A stretch of DNA of 64,000 nt, taken from assembly GCA_963813195.1 (NCBI GenBank), contig CAWEYC010000017.1:110480-174479 (forward strand), written 5' to 3'. Under the pieces are notes generated by a model. It was not told where the DNA came from. It searched no databases and was given only the letters and a program-made list of their open reading frames with translations. Source of the DNA: Roseiarcus sp963813195. Lineage in GTDB: Bacteria > Pseudomonadota > Alphaproteobacteria > Rhizobiales > Beijerinckiaceae. The position numbers and the translations under genes were made by a program. Below, in pieces: positions 34,285 through 42,619 of this stretch (within the stretch, counting starts at the first letter, position 1; every line of letters starts with the position of its first letter).

Positions 34285-36092
34285 AGCGCACCCCCACCTG
34301 CCGACATGAGCGTCGGCCCGCTTGCGACGGCGGGCTCGAAGTCGAGCCGCCTCAGCCGCTTTCGGATCAGTTTCTCGCGGGCCTCAACGAACTCGGGCAG
34401 CGCTGCCACGTCCCAGAGTGCAGAGTTGTTCGGGATGAGATGTCGGTCAAGGAACTCGTCGTCGCGGGTCTGAATCCATTGCGCAAAGGGCGTGTTGCTC
34501 TTCTCCAGGTTCTCACGCCCAAGAAGTAGTTGCAGGTTCCCGAGGCGGTTCACGCTGTCGAGGATGCGCTGGATGCGCGACTCCGGAAGGTTGATCGACA
34601 TCAGCGCCTTCCGGTCGGCGAGGGAGCGTGGGACGATGTGGTCGATGTGGTGCTGCCTTGCTCCCCAGTTATGGTCGTCGTAGAGAAGCGAGAGCGCTAG
34701 GAAGCAGGTGCGCGTGCCGTAGGACGTATCCAGCATGCCCTCGATGTTGTTGTCGTCGAATCCCGTCGCACGACCCCGCGAGGACAGCCCCTGCACGAGA
34801 TCGCTGTACGGGAAGTCCTGTCCCACTTTAAGGACGTCCTGGATGATGGCGCGGGCTGTGCCGATCGTCTGGTCCGAGCTGCCCCCGAACACACCATTGA
34901 GCAGGCTGCCGAGGAGCCAGTGGTGGATGCGCTTGGCGTTGGCGGCCTCAAACGGGGTCGATCCGTCGAGTGGGCCGCGTCCGGTCCTGTGGAAGTAGTA
35001 GGCAATCGGAAGCAGCGCGTTGACCGAGGTGAGGGGTTCGCGGTCGATGCCGAAGCGGTTCACCAGCCGGAGTGTCGCCTCCAGGCTCGCTTTGATCTTC
35101 GTCCAGTCGGTCTCGATTACTCTCAGATTGACGGTGGTAAAGTTGCCGACCTTGTAGCGCTGGTCGAGGTCGCACAGGACGAGGCAGGCTTTCATCACAA
35201 AGTCTTTGTCGAGATCGTTCCTGCCGTCGAGACCCGTATTGAGGTGTTCCACGAAGTCGTAGATTTCCTGCCGCGCGCTCACCCCCTCCCACTTCGAGGT
35301 GATCATTGACAGTAGTAGATCAGACTTGCTTAGCTTCGTGCCGCCGTCGTTAGCGCGGATGAAGATGTCGAGCACGCGGTCATAGGACTGGTCTTTCTCC
35401 GTATAAAACGCAATTACACCGTCCTTCCAGATCGTGCGGTAGAGCCGATCCAAGGTTTTTAAGGCGAGCCTCTCCTGGGCCCTGGTGGCCGTGTCGGGCA
35501 GGCTGTCGATGATCTCGTCCTTCATTTTGTCGAATGCGTCGTCGCTGGTGCAGTCCAGGATGCGGCCCACTTTCATCCAGAGTTCGCCGCCATGCGTCTT
35601 CGGCTCGTCTTCAGCGAAGCGCAGGCCGTAGGTGACGCCCAACTCCTCGCGTTCGCCGTCGTCAGCCTCCGTCGATGGGTCCTTCAACAGATCGATGTAA
35701 AGACGTTGCTTGCTCCAGGCGTCGGGGTTGTTGCGGCGCGCGTACTTGGCTCGAACCGTGAAGGATCCGCGCAACCCGATCAGGAGCGACGTAAGGCGCT
35801 GCTGCCCGTCAAGCACGAGCACCACGTCACGCCCATCTGGCTCGGCCATCTCGTTGTGGACGTCGCCGTAGCGAAAGTTTTCGATGAATTTGTATATTTC
35901 CCAATCGGACCGCCGCTCGGGCTTAATCTCCCAGAAAAGGAAAGAGGAGATCGGGTAGCCCTTTAGGAGCGAGTCAAAGAGGGCCACGATCTGGTCGGGC
36001 TGCCAGACGTAGGGGCGCTGGATCGCGGGCAGAAAGTAGGTGCGGTTGATCTGATCAAGCACGCGCCCAACCGTAGAGGAAACATAGGACAT
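34275..36092 (-). CDS. DUF262/HNH protein, GmrSD-like type IV restriction candidate
   Basis: A 605-residue zero-frame product. ATG 36092 has AAGGGTG upstream and precedes the conserved start (SSTVGRVLDQIN, YFLPAIQRPYVWQPDQIVAL, KGYPISSFLFW). The DUF262 nucleotide-binding motif is VVLVLDGQQRLTSLLIGLRG. The C-terminal third carries an HNH-like nuclease pattern (QHHIDHIVPRSLADRKAL, then NRLGNLQLLLGRENLEKSN). DUF262 plus DUF1524-type nucleases, as in GmrSD, cut modified phage DNA, so defence is the likely role. The lower-quality match to surrounding gene order and the adjacent IS suggest acquisition by transfer. Confidence 0.85.
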   Translation of the reverse strand: MSYVSSTVGRVLDQINRTYFLPAIQRPYVWQPDQIVALFDSLLKGYPISSFLFWEIKPERRSDWEIYKFIENFRYGDVHNEMAEPDGRDVVLVLDGQQRLTSLLIGLRGSFTVRAKYARRNNPDAWSKQRLYIDLLKDPSTEADDGEREELGVTYGLRFAEDEPKTHGGELWMKVGRILDCTSDDAFDKMKDEIIDSLPDTATRAQERLALKTLDRLYRTIWKDGVIAFYTEKDQSYDRVLDIFIRANDGGTKLSKSDLLLSMITSKWEGVSARQEIYDFVEHLNTGLDGRNDLDKDFVMKACLVLCDLDQRYKVGNFTTVNLRVIETDWTKIKASLEATLRLVNRFGIDREPLTSVNALLPIAYYFHRTGRGPLDGSTPFEAANAKRIHHWLLGSLLNGVFGGSSDQTIGTARAIIQDVLKVGQDFPYSDLVQGLSSRGRATGFDDNNIEGMLDTSYGTRTCFLALSLLYDDHNWGARQHHIDHIVPRSLADRKALMSINLPESRIQRILDSVNRLGNLQLLLGRENLEKSNTPFAQWIQTRDDEFLDRHLIPNNSALWDVAALPEFVEAREKLIRKRLRRLDFEPAVASGPTLMSAGGGALGN

Positions 36093-36105
36093 TCGTCTTA
36101 CACCC

Positions 36106-36342
36106 TTACTTGGATATGGGATTTTGGCACTGCGCCGCGTAGTCGAGCTCCCGCTGGATTGACCTGGCCACCAAATTGTCACGCGCGATGATCGCGCCTT
36201 CGCGGAATAGACCGCTTTCCGGACATGCGAACTCCCCAGCCCACGCGCCTGATGGGCTTGGTGCAGATGTAGCGTTCGTTTGAGGCTCGCTCGTATATGC
36301 CCCCCTCCTCCCGGCACGAATCGCCGGTTGTTCTGTATTCAC
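36106..36342 (-). CDS. Possible small ORF upstream of the DUF262 gene
   Basis: A 78-residue frame from GTG 36342 ending 14 bp before the DUF262 start. The first half is low-complexity; the second half (FREGAIIARDNLVARSIQRE) looks helical. There is no clear ribosome site and no known family. It may be a leader, a small partner gene, or non-coding. Confidence 0.25.
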   Translation of the reverse strand: MNTEQPAIRAGRRGAYTSEPQTNATSAPSPSGAWAGEFACPESGLFREGAIIARDNLVARSIQRELDYAAQCQNPISK

Positions 36343-36374
36343 TGCTACTTATAGCGGAGTAGAATTCGGATGCG

Positions 36375-37343
36375 CTACGCGGTCAGCGCTTTCGCCGTCC
36401 GCTCGTCGAGGATGATGCCGTAGACCAACCCGCTCGCCAGGACAGCCCGAATGGCGTTGACCTTGCCACGGCCGCCCGCGAGCGCGACCGTCTTTTGCCG
36501 GGCGATATCCGCGGCAGACATCGAAAGGGTTCGCGCAGAGATGTCGTTTTCGATCAGCTTGCCGTCGATGCTGAAGAAGTGGCCGAGGATTTCCCCCATG
36601 CCGCCGGCCCGCCGCGCCGCTTCGATTTCGTGACGTTCGATCATCCCGGTCGAGAGGATCGTCGCGTCGGGCTCCACCGTGCCGATGCCGACGACGCGCA
36701 GCGTCGCTTCGATGCCCATTTGCATGATTGCGGCAACCCCGCGCTGTTCGAGGAAGACCGCACGGTCCTCGACCGAATTGGCGTAGAACGGCAAAGGCAA
36801 GACGTAGGTCTCGGCGCCGGTCCGCTCGGCCAAGCGGTGAATGACATCAAAGGGCGTCGCCGAATATCGGCGCGTCAATCCGCCCTGCAGCGACACCAGC
36901 TTCCGATTGCGCGCATCCACCTTCGGCAGCATCCTGACGCAGGCGGCGAGCGATCGGCCGTGGCCGAAACCGATGATCTTGTCTTCCCCGTTTTCGAACG
37001 CGAGCCGCAGGAAACGGCTTCCCGCCAGGCCCAGTGTCTGCAGCGGCAGGGGCTCGTCGTCGAGGTCGGGGCACACTTCGCAGAACTTCAGTCCAAACCG
37101 CGCGCGCATCTTATCTTCGAGGCGCACGCACTCGACGATGTCGCCCTCGATCGAAATGCGAACCAAGCCTTCCCTATTGGCCTTGGCGATCAGACGATGA
37201 GCCTTCAGACTGGGAACGCCCAACCGTTTGGCCACTTCGCTTTGCGTCATGCCGGCGCCGTAATGCAGCCAAGCGGCACGCACGCAGAGGTCGTGGTCCT
37301 CGCTGCTCGGGCCCCTTGACGTCTCGTCCCGCATGTCTTCCAC
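36375..37343 (-). CDS. eryD: SorC/DeoR-type sugar-binding transcriptional regulator
   Basis: About 322 residues. A helix-turn-helix (YGAGMTQSEVAKRLGVPSLK, AHRLIAKANREG) is followed by the SorC sugar-binding domain (IIGFGHGRSLAACVRMLP, VSLQGGLTRRYSATPFDVIH, LEQRGVAAIMQMGIEATLRV, LAGGRGKVNAIRAVLASGLV). The context with eryI, eryC and eryH identifies it as EryD, the repressor of erythritol genes that is relieved by the polyol. A frame start exists at ATG 37379, but it falls inside promoter element C, so GTG 37343 or ATG 37334 is preferred. It is divergent from eryI. Confidence 0.85.
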   Translation of the reverse strand: MEDMRDETSRGPSSEDHDLCVRAAWLHYGAGMTQSEVAKRLGVPSLKAHRLIAKANREGLVRISIEGDIVECVRLEDKMRARFGLKFCEVCPDLDDEPLPLQTLGLAGSRFLRLAFENGEDKIIGFGHGRSLAACVRMLPKVDARNRKLVSLQGGLTRRYSATPFDVIHRLAERTGAETYVLPLPFYANSVEDRAVFLEQRGVAAIMQMGIEATLRVVGIGTVEPDATILSTGMIERHEIEAARRAGGMGEILGHFFSIDGKLIENDISARTLSMSAADIARQKTVALAGGRGKVNAIRAVLASGLVYGIILDERTAKALTA

Positions 37344-37346
37344 GCT

Positions 37347-37398
37347 GAAATTTTTTTCTCCTATTGAAGTTCGTTTCATTTTCGTGGCAGGATGTCAA
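37347..37398 (-). promoter_or_regulatory. Ery-type promoter/operator element C, facing eryD
   Basis: On the minus strand: TTGACA, 11 bp, then a 35-bp block matching element A at about 22 of 35 positions with no gaps, including the terminal GAGAAAAAAAT. This suggests that eryD transcription starts here and that EryD regulates itself. Confidence 0.5.
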
Positions 37399-37491
37399 GG
37401 GGCGGGACACGGGTCCGCCTACGGTCTTCGCCGGGAAGCAAATCCGATGGAAGCGGGCGCTTAGCGGCCTACTGCAATTCAGGAGAGTGGA

Positions 37492-37941
37492 ATGAGAATC
37501 GCTCTGGGCGCGGACAGCGCAGGCAAGCCTCTGCTTGATGTCGTCGCCGCGCACTTGCAAAAGCGGGGCGACACGGTCGTCACCGACCTCAGCGCCCCGG
37601 GCTTTTACGCGGACGTCGCCGATCGCGTCGCGTCGGCGATCAAATCCGGAGAGCATGAGCGCGCCATCCTGTTTTGCGGCACCGGGATCGGGGTCTCCAT
37701 ATCGGCCAACAAGGTTCCCGGCATTCGCGCCGCCTTGACGCACGACACGTATTCGGCCGAGCGGGCGGCAAAGTCCAACAACGCGCAAATCATCACCATG
37801 GGCGCCCGCGTGATCGGTCCGGAATTGGCGAAGGCGATCGTCGACGTCTATCTCGCTTCCGAGTTCGACCCCAAAGGGCCTTCTGCGAACAACGTCCAGG
37901 CCATCGGCGAGATCGACGTGAAGTACGGCAAGTCCCTCTGA
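37492..37941 (+). CDS. eryI: D-erythrulose-4-phosphate isomerase (RpiB family)
   Basis: A 149-residue RpiB-fold sugar-phosphate isomerase. MRIALGADSAGKPLLDVVAA opens it, and FCGTGIGVSISANKVPGIRA is the phosphate and active-site loop with its Cys. NNAQIITMGARVIGPELAKA completes the family pattern. In Brucella the equivalent enzyme converts D-erythrulose-4-phosphate to D-erythrose-4-phosphate, the pathway end point feeding the pentose phosphate route. ATG 37492 has AGGAGAG upstream. It is the first gene of a four-gene run. Confidence 0.87.
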   Translation: MRIALGADSAGKPLLDVVAAHLQKRGDTVVTDLSAPGFYADVADRVASAIKSGEHERAILFCGTGIGVSISANKVPGIRAALTHDTYSAERAAKSNNAQIITMGARVIGPELAKAIVDVYLASEFDPKGPSANNVQAIGEIDVKYGKSL

Positions 37942-37957
37942 CGCGAGACGATACGCC

Positions 37958-38881
37958 GTGCCGATCAAACTGGGCCTGAACCTGAATCCGTTCGTAAATC
38001 GCTTCGCCGAACCCGACAATCTCATCGATACGATCGCCGGCGAAATCGGGATCGGCTATCTCCAGCTCACTCACGAATTCATCAATCCGGCCTGGCCGGC
38101 GGCGACGGTTCTCCGGCTGACGGGCGAGATGGCCGACGCATGCGCGCGCCACGGCGTCAAGATCACCTCGCTGATGACCGGCCCCTACGGCCGTCTCAAT
38201 CATTTTGGCCATCCCGACGCCGACGTCCGCGATTACTACCTCAAGTGGTTCGATGGTCTGGTCGACATCGCCGCCGAGCTCGCCTGTCCTGCCGTCGGGA
38301 CACAGTTCGCGATCTTGACCTACCGCGATTTCGACGACCCGGCGCGTCAGGAGGCGATCCTGTCCGCGGCGTTCGACTGTTGGCGCCGCCTGGCCGAACA
38401 CGCCGCCAGGCGCGGTCTCGACTTTCTGTTCTGGGAGCCGATGTCGGTCGGCCGCGAACTCGGCCATACGATCGCTTCGACCCAGCAATTGCAGGACCGC
38501 TTGGACCGCGCCGATCTCGCCGTGCCGTTGAAGGCGATGATCGACATCGATCATGGCGACGTCACCTCACCCGATCCCGCCGACACCGACCCCTACGCGT
38601 GGGCCCGCGCGTTCGCCGGGCGTTCCCCGATCATCCACATCAAGCAGAGTTCGGCCAACAAGGGCGGACATTGGCCGTTCACCGCGGAGCACAATCTCAA
38701 CGGCCGCATCGTACCGGAAAAGCTGATCGAGACCGTTCGTCAGGGCGGGGGCGGCGACAACGAATTGTGCATGGAGTTCGCCTTTCGCGAGCGCGAACCG
38801 GCGGATCGCAACGTCGTGCGGATGATCCGCGAGTCGGTCGAGTTCTGGAAGCCGTACGCCGACGTCGGCTTGCGAAACTGA
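37958..38881 (+). CDS. eryC: Tetrulose-phosphate epimerase of the xylose isomerase-like superfamily
   Basis: A 307-residue TIM-barrel protein starting at GTG 37958 (IKLGLNLNPFVNRFAEPDNL). The barrel motifs include GIGYLQLTHEFINPAWPAAT, KITSLMTGPYGRLNHFGHPD, LDFLFWEPMSVGRELGHT, MIDIDHGDVTSPD and HIKQSSANKGGHWPF. These match EryC, which in Brucella epimerises the product of EryB (tetrulose-4-phosphate racemase, D-erythrulose-1-phosphate 3-epimerase). It follows eryI by 16 bp and precedes eryH by 15 bp, so the three isomerases are one transcription unit. Confidence 0.87.
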   Translation: MPIKLGLNLNPFVNRFAEPDNLIDTIAGEIGIGYLQLTHEFINPAWPAATVLRLTGEMADACARHGVKITSLMTGPYGRLNHFGHPDADVRDYYLKWFDGLVDIAAELACPAVGTQFAILTYRDFDDPARQEAILSAAFDCWRRLAEHAARRGLDFLFWEPMSVGRELGHTIASTQQLQDRLDRADLAVPLKAMIDIDHGDVTSPDPADTDPYAWARAFAGRSPIIHIKQSSANKGGHWPFTAEHNLNGRIVPEKLIETVRQGGGGDNELCMEFAFREREPADRNVVRMIRESVEFWKPYADVGLRN

Positions 38882-38896
38882 GATCGAGCGAAGGCT

Positions 38897-39667
38897 ATGT
38901 CCAAGAAAACGCCCTGGATCGGAACGAGCTGGAAAATGAACAAGACGCGGGCGCAGGCGCGCGACTTCGCGACCGTTCTGGCGGGCTCTTGGGCGGCGCA
39001 TACGGCGGCGGCGAAGCTCTTCGTCATTCCGCCGTTCACCGCGATCGCCGACGTCGCGGACCTGCTGGCCGATACGGGAATCCGCGTCGGCGCGCAGAAC
39101 ATGCACTGGGCGCCGTCGGGCGCCTGGACTGGCGAAATCTCCGCCGCCATGATTTGCGACGTCGGCGCGAGCCTGGTCGAAATCGGGCACAGCGAGCGCC
39201 GCACCCATTTCGGCGAGACCGATAAAACCGTCGCTCTGAAGACCAAGTCGGCGATCGACAAGGGCCTGCTGGCTCTGGTGTGCGTCGGCGACACGCGCGA
39301 GGAATATGAGGCGGGGCGGACCTCGGAGGTTCTCTCGCGCCAAGTGCGTTTTGCTCTCTCCGGCCTGAGCGCCGCCGATCACGCTCAGGTCGTGATCGCC
39401 TACGAACCGGTGTGGTCCATCGGCGAAGGCGGAACGCCGGCAGATCCGGATTTCGCCGATTTGCAGCATCGTCGGATCAAGGAGGTTTCGACGAGCGTAT
39501 TTCCGGCGCCCGTCGACGTCGTCTACGGCGGCAGCGTCAATCCGGACAATTGCGTCGGCCTGGCGTCGCGCCCCCACATCGACGGCCTCTTCATCGGACG
39601 CTCGGCCTGGGATGCGCACGGATATCTCGGAATCGCCGAGAAGGTCATCGCCGCATTGGCCAATTGA
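38897..39667 (+). CDS. eryH: L-erythrulose-1-phosphate isomerase (TpiA2, triosephosphate isomerase-like)
   Basis: A 256-residue TIM-barrel isomerase. The phosphate-binding Lys is in WIGTSWKMNKTRAQA, where the TSWKMN variant is characteristic of EryH/TpiA2 rather than the glycolytic NWKMN. The catalytic His is in LVEIGHSERRTHFGET and the Glu in VVIAYEPVWSIGEGG. DVVYGGSVNPDNC and DGLFIGRSAWDAHGYL complete the fold. The role follows from Brucella EryH: isomerisation of the epimerised tetrulose phosphate before EryI. The start at ATG 38897 fits the family. Confidence 0.88.
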   Translation: MSKKTPWIGTSWKMNKTRAQARDFATVLAGSWAAHTAAAKLFVIPPFTAIADVADLLADTGIRVGAQNMHWAPSGAWTGEISAAMICDVGASLVEIGHSERRTHFGETDKTVALKTKSAIDKGLLALVCVGDTREEYEAGRTSEVLSRQVRFALSGLSAADHAQVVIAYEPVWSIGEGGTPADPDFADLQHRRIKEVSTSVFPAPVDVVYGGSVNPDNCVGLASRPHIDGLFIGRSAWDAHGYLGIAEKVIAALAN

Positions 39668-39751
39668 CGCTCCGGCGCTAGATTTGGCGGAAGGCCGACA
39701 GTGGGCGGCGGCGCGGTCTCGCACGTCTCCGGAGCCGGCGCAGGGGGACTC

Positions 39752-41476
39752 ATGACGTTCGCACACGATGCACCCACTGATTTCGCGAGCCAGGCGCTTC
39801 GCGGCTTCGCCGCCGCCTACGGGCGCTATGTCACTCTGGCGCCGTCAGGTGTGCTGCGCGCCAAGTCGGCGCCGGCAGGCAAAGTGGCGGTCGTGATTGG
39901 CGGCGGCTCCGGTCACTATCCCGCTTTCGCCGGCTACGTCGGCTCGGGTCTGGCCGACGCCGCTGTCGCTGGCGACGTCTTCGCGTCGCCGTCCACCCGC
40001 GCCGTGGCGCGAATCGCCAGACTCGCCGATCGCGGCGGTGGCGTCCTTCTGGGCTTCGGCAACTACGCCGGCGACGTCTTGAACTTCGGCGCGGCGGCGC
40101 GCCGCTTGATCGCCGAAGGGATCGACGCGCGCATCCTGCCGGTCACAGACGACGTCGCCAGCGCGCCAGCCGAGACCGCGTCGCTTCGGCGCGGCGTCGC
40201 GGGCGACATCGTCGTCTTCAAGATCGCCGGCGCGGCGGCGGAGGCCGGCAAATCGCTCGACGAGGTGGAGCGCCTTGCGAGGCTCGCCAACCAGCGAACC
40301 GCTTCGTTCGGCGTCGCGTTCCGCGGCTGCACGCTGCCGGGCGCCCGCGAGCCCTTATTCCGCGTTCCCGACCGCCAGATGGCGATCGGGCTTGGAATTC
40401 ACGGCGAGCCGGGCGTCGCCGAGGAGCCGATCGTCACGGCGAGCGCACTCGCCCGCATCCTCGTCGAGCGGCTCGTTGGTGAAAAACCGCAAGACGCCTC
40501 CGGACGTGTCGCCGTCATGCTGAACGGCCTCGGCGCGACGAAATATGAAGAGCTGTTCGTTCTCTGGACGGGGGTTCAAGCGGAGATCGAAGCCAAAGGC
40601 TTGACGATCGTCGCGCCCGAAGTCGGCGAGTTCGTCACCAGCCTCGACATGGCCGGCTGCTCGCTGACGATCGCCTGGCTCGATCATGGTCTCGAGGAAC
40701 TTTGGCTCGCGCCCGCCGACACCGCCGCCTTCCGCCGCGGCGCCGAGGTCCATGCGATTTCACCGGCAGCCGTCGAATCCGCGGAAGACCGCGCCGCCGT
40801 CCCCGCGTCAACGGCGCCGTCGCGGGCGTCGGCTCGCTGCTTGGCTGGTGTGATGAAGGCAATCGCGGTGGCGATGGGCAAGGCCGAGGAGGAACTCGGC
40901 CGCATCGACGCGCGCGCGGGCGACGGCGATCACGGGCAGGCGATGAGCCGCGGATCCGCCGCGGCCGCCGAAGCCGCTGAACGCGCCGTAGCCGCAGGCA
41001 CCGGAGCGGCGAGCGTCGTCGCGATCGCTGGGGACGCCTGGGCCGATCGAGCGGGCGGCGCCTCCGGCGCTCTCTGGGGCCTCGGTTTGCGCGCGTGGAG
41101 CGAAGCCTTTTCTGATACAGCGCCGATCGCGTCGGACGAGATTGTCCGGGGCGCCAGAGCGGCGCTCGACGCGATCGTCGGTTTGGGCGGGGCCAAGGTC
41201 GGCGACAAGACGCTCGTCGACGCCCTCGACCCCTTTGTGACGATCCTCGAGCGCGAAATGAGGTCTGGCCGCGGCATCGCACAGGCTTGGCGCGCCGCCG
41301 CCGAATCCGCCGCCCAAGCGGCGGCGGACACCGCCCCGCTCACGCCTCGACTGGGACGCGCGCGACCGTTGGCCAGCCGCAGCATTGGGCACCCCGACGC
41401 CGGGGCAATTTCGTTGGCGATGGTCTTGCGCCTCGTCGGCGAGCGTCTCGCCGCCCCGGACGGGCCTTCACTGTAA
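39752..41476 (+). CDS. DhaK-DhaL fusion kinase (dihydroxyacetone/erythrulose kinase type)
   Basis: A 574-residue ATP-dependent kinase. The DhaK domain (about 1-320) has KVAVVIGGGSGHYPAFAGYV, FASPSTRAVARIARLADRGG and LGIHGEPG with the His that binds the substrate carbonyl covalently. The DhaL domain (about 370-574) has RIDARAGDGDHGQAMSRG for ADP and magnesium, and WGLGLRAWSEAF. ATG 39752 follows GGGGGA. Being encoded 84 bp after the three tetrulose-phosphate isomerases, it probably phosphorylates D- or L-erythrulose, as kinases of this family do in the threitol pathway of mycobacteria. Dihydroxyacetone is the alternative substrate. Confidence 0.85.
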   Translation: MTFAHDAPTDFASQALRGFAAAYGRYVTLAPSGVLRAKSAPAGKVAVVIGGGSGHYPAFAGYVGSGLADAAVAGDVFASPSTRAVARIARLADRGGGVLLGFGNYAGDVLNFGAAARRLIAEGIDARILPVTDDVASAPAETASLRRGVAGDIVVFKIAGAAAEAGKSLDEVERLARLANQRTASFGVAFRGCTLPGAREPLFRVPDRQMAIGLGIHGEPGVAEEPIVTASALARILVERLVGEKPQDASGRVAVMLNGLGATKYEELFVLWTGVQAEIEAKGLTIVAPEVGEFVTSLDMAGCSLTIAWLDHGLEELWLAPADTAAFRRGAEVHAISPAAVESAEDRAAVPASTAPSRASARCLAGVMKAIAVAMGKAEEELGRIDARAGDGDHGQAMSRGSAAAAEAAERAVAAGTGAASVVAIAGDAWADRAGGASGALWGLGLRAWSEAFSDTAPIASDEIVRGARAALDAIVGLGGAKVGDKTLVDALDPFVTILEREMRSGRGIAQAWRAAAESAAQAAADTAPLTPRLGRARPLASRSIGHPDAGAISLAMVLRLVGERLAAPDGPSL

Positions 41477-41548
41477 TTGGGCGGCGAAGTGCGGCGAAGT
41501 CGTCGCTTCAACGTGGCGACGGCCGCTCCGGCGGGGGGATTCGCGCCG

Positions 41549-42580
41549 TCAGACGCGCTCCGCCGATGCAGCCCAGAGATTGACGCCGCTGTCGACGGCA
41601 TAGCGGTCGATCTCGGCGAGTTCGTCGCCTGTGAAGTCGACGTTTTTCAGCGCCGCGACCGCGTCGGCAACCTGTTCGGGACGGCTGGCTCCAATCAAGG
41701 CGGAAGTCACCCGTTTGCCGCGGAGCACCCAAGCCAGCGCCATTTGCGCAAGCGACTGGCCGCGCCGGTTGGCGATGGCGTCGAGCTGCCGAACGCGCTC
41801 GATATTCGCCTCGCTGAGCATGCCGACGTCGAGCGACTTGCCCGCCGCGGCGCGGCTGTCCGCGGGAATTCCCTTCAGATACTTGTTCGTCAGCAAGCCC
41901 TGCGCGAGCGGCGTGAACGCAATGCTGCCGATGCCCTCGGCGTCCAACACATCGAGCAACCCGTCCGCCTCGACCCATCGGTTGATCATGGAGTAACTGG
42001 GTTGGTGAATGACGCATGGCGTGCCGAGACGCCGCAGGATGGCCGCGGCTTCCTTGGTGCGCTTCGAGCTATAGGATGAAATCCCGACGTAAAGCGCCTT
42101 GCCCTGACGCACGGCGCTGTCGAGCGCGCCCATTGTCTCTTCGAGCGGCGTCTCGGGGTCGTAGCGGTGGGAGTAGAAGATATCGACATAGTCGAGGCCC
42201 AGACGCTTCAGGCTCTGGTCGAGGCTCGCCAGCATGTATTTGCGCCCGCCCCATTCGCCATAGGGGCCCGGCCACATGTTGTAGCCAGCCTTCGTCGAGA
42301 TCACGAGTTCGTCCCGCAAACCCTGGAAGTCCGTGCGGAGAATTTCGCCGAATGCAGTCTCGGCGCTTCCGGGCGGCGGGCCGTAATTGTTGGCGAGATC
42401 GAAATGGGTGACGCCCAGGTCGAACGCCTGCCGGCAGATCGCGCGGCCTTTGTCGGCGGGCTGATCGAAGCCAAAATTATGCCACAGGCCGAGCGAAATC
42501 GCCGGCAGCTTCAGTCCGCTGCGACCGCAGCGGTTGTAGGTCATGGTTTCGTAGCGTGCGGGCGCGGGTTGGTGCGGCAT
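41549..42580 (-). CDS. Aldo/keto reductase, YghZ-like
   Basis: A 343-residue NADPH-dependent reductase. It has GRSGLKLPAISLGLWHNFGF, the catalytic Asp and Tyr in FDLANNYGPPPGSAE, Lys in VISTKAGYNMW and His in DIFYSHRYDPETPLEE, plus GSIAFTPLAQGLLTNKYLKG. The whole pattern matches E. coli YghZ (L-glyceraldehyde-3-phosphate reductase). ATG 42580 has GGAGAG 5 nt upstream. It is the last gene of the leftward operon of transporter and hydrolase genes. In context it may act on an aldose or aldose phosphate. Confidence 0.88.
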   Translation of the reverse strand: MPHQPAPARYETMTYNRCGRSGLKLPAISLGLWHNFGFDQPADKGRAICRQAFDLGVTHFDLANNYGPPPGSAETAFGEILRTDFQGLRDELVISTKAGYNMWPGPYGEWGGRKYMLASLDQSLKRLGLDYVDIFYSHRYDPETPLEETMGALDSAVRQGKALYVGISSYSSKRTKEAAAILRRLGTPCVIHQPSYSMINRWVEADGLLDVLDAEGIGSIAFTPLAQGLLTNKYLKGIPADSRAAAGKSLDVGMLSEANIERVRQLDAIANRRGQSLAQMALAWVLRGKRVTSALIGASRPEQVADAVAALKNVDFTGDELAEIDRYAVDSGVNLWAASAERV

Positions 42581-42619
42581 CAATCTCTCCGAAGGGTAGC
42601 GCGCTGGGGAAATCGCTTG

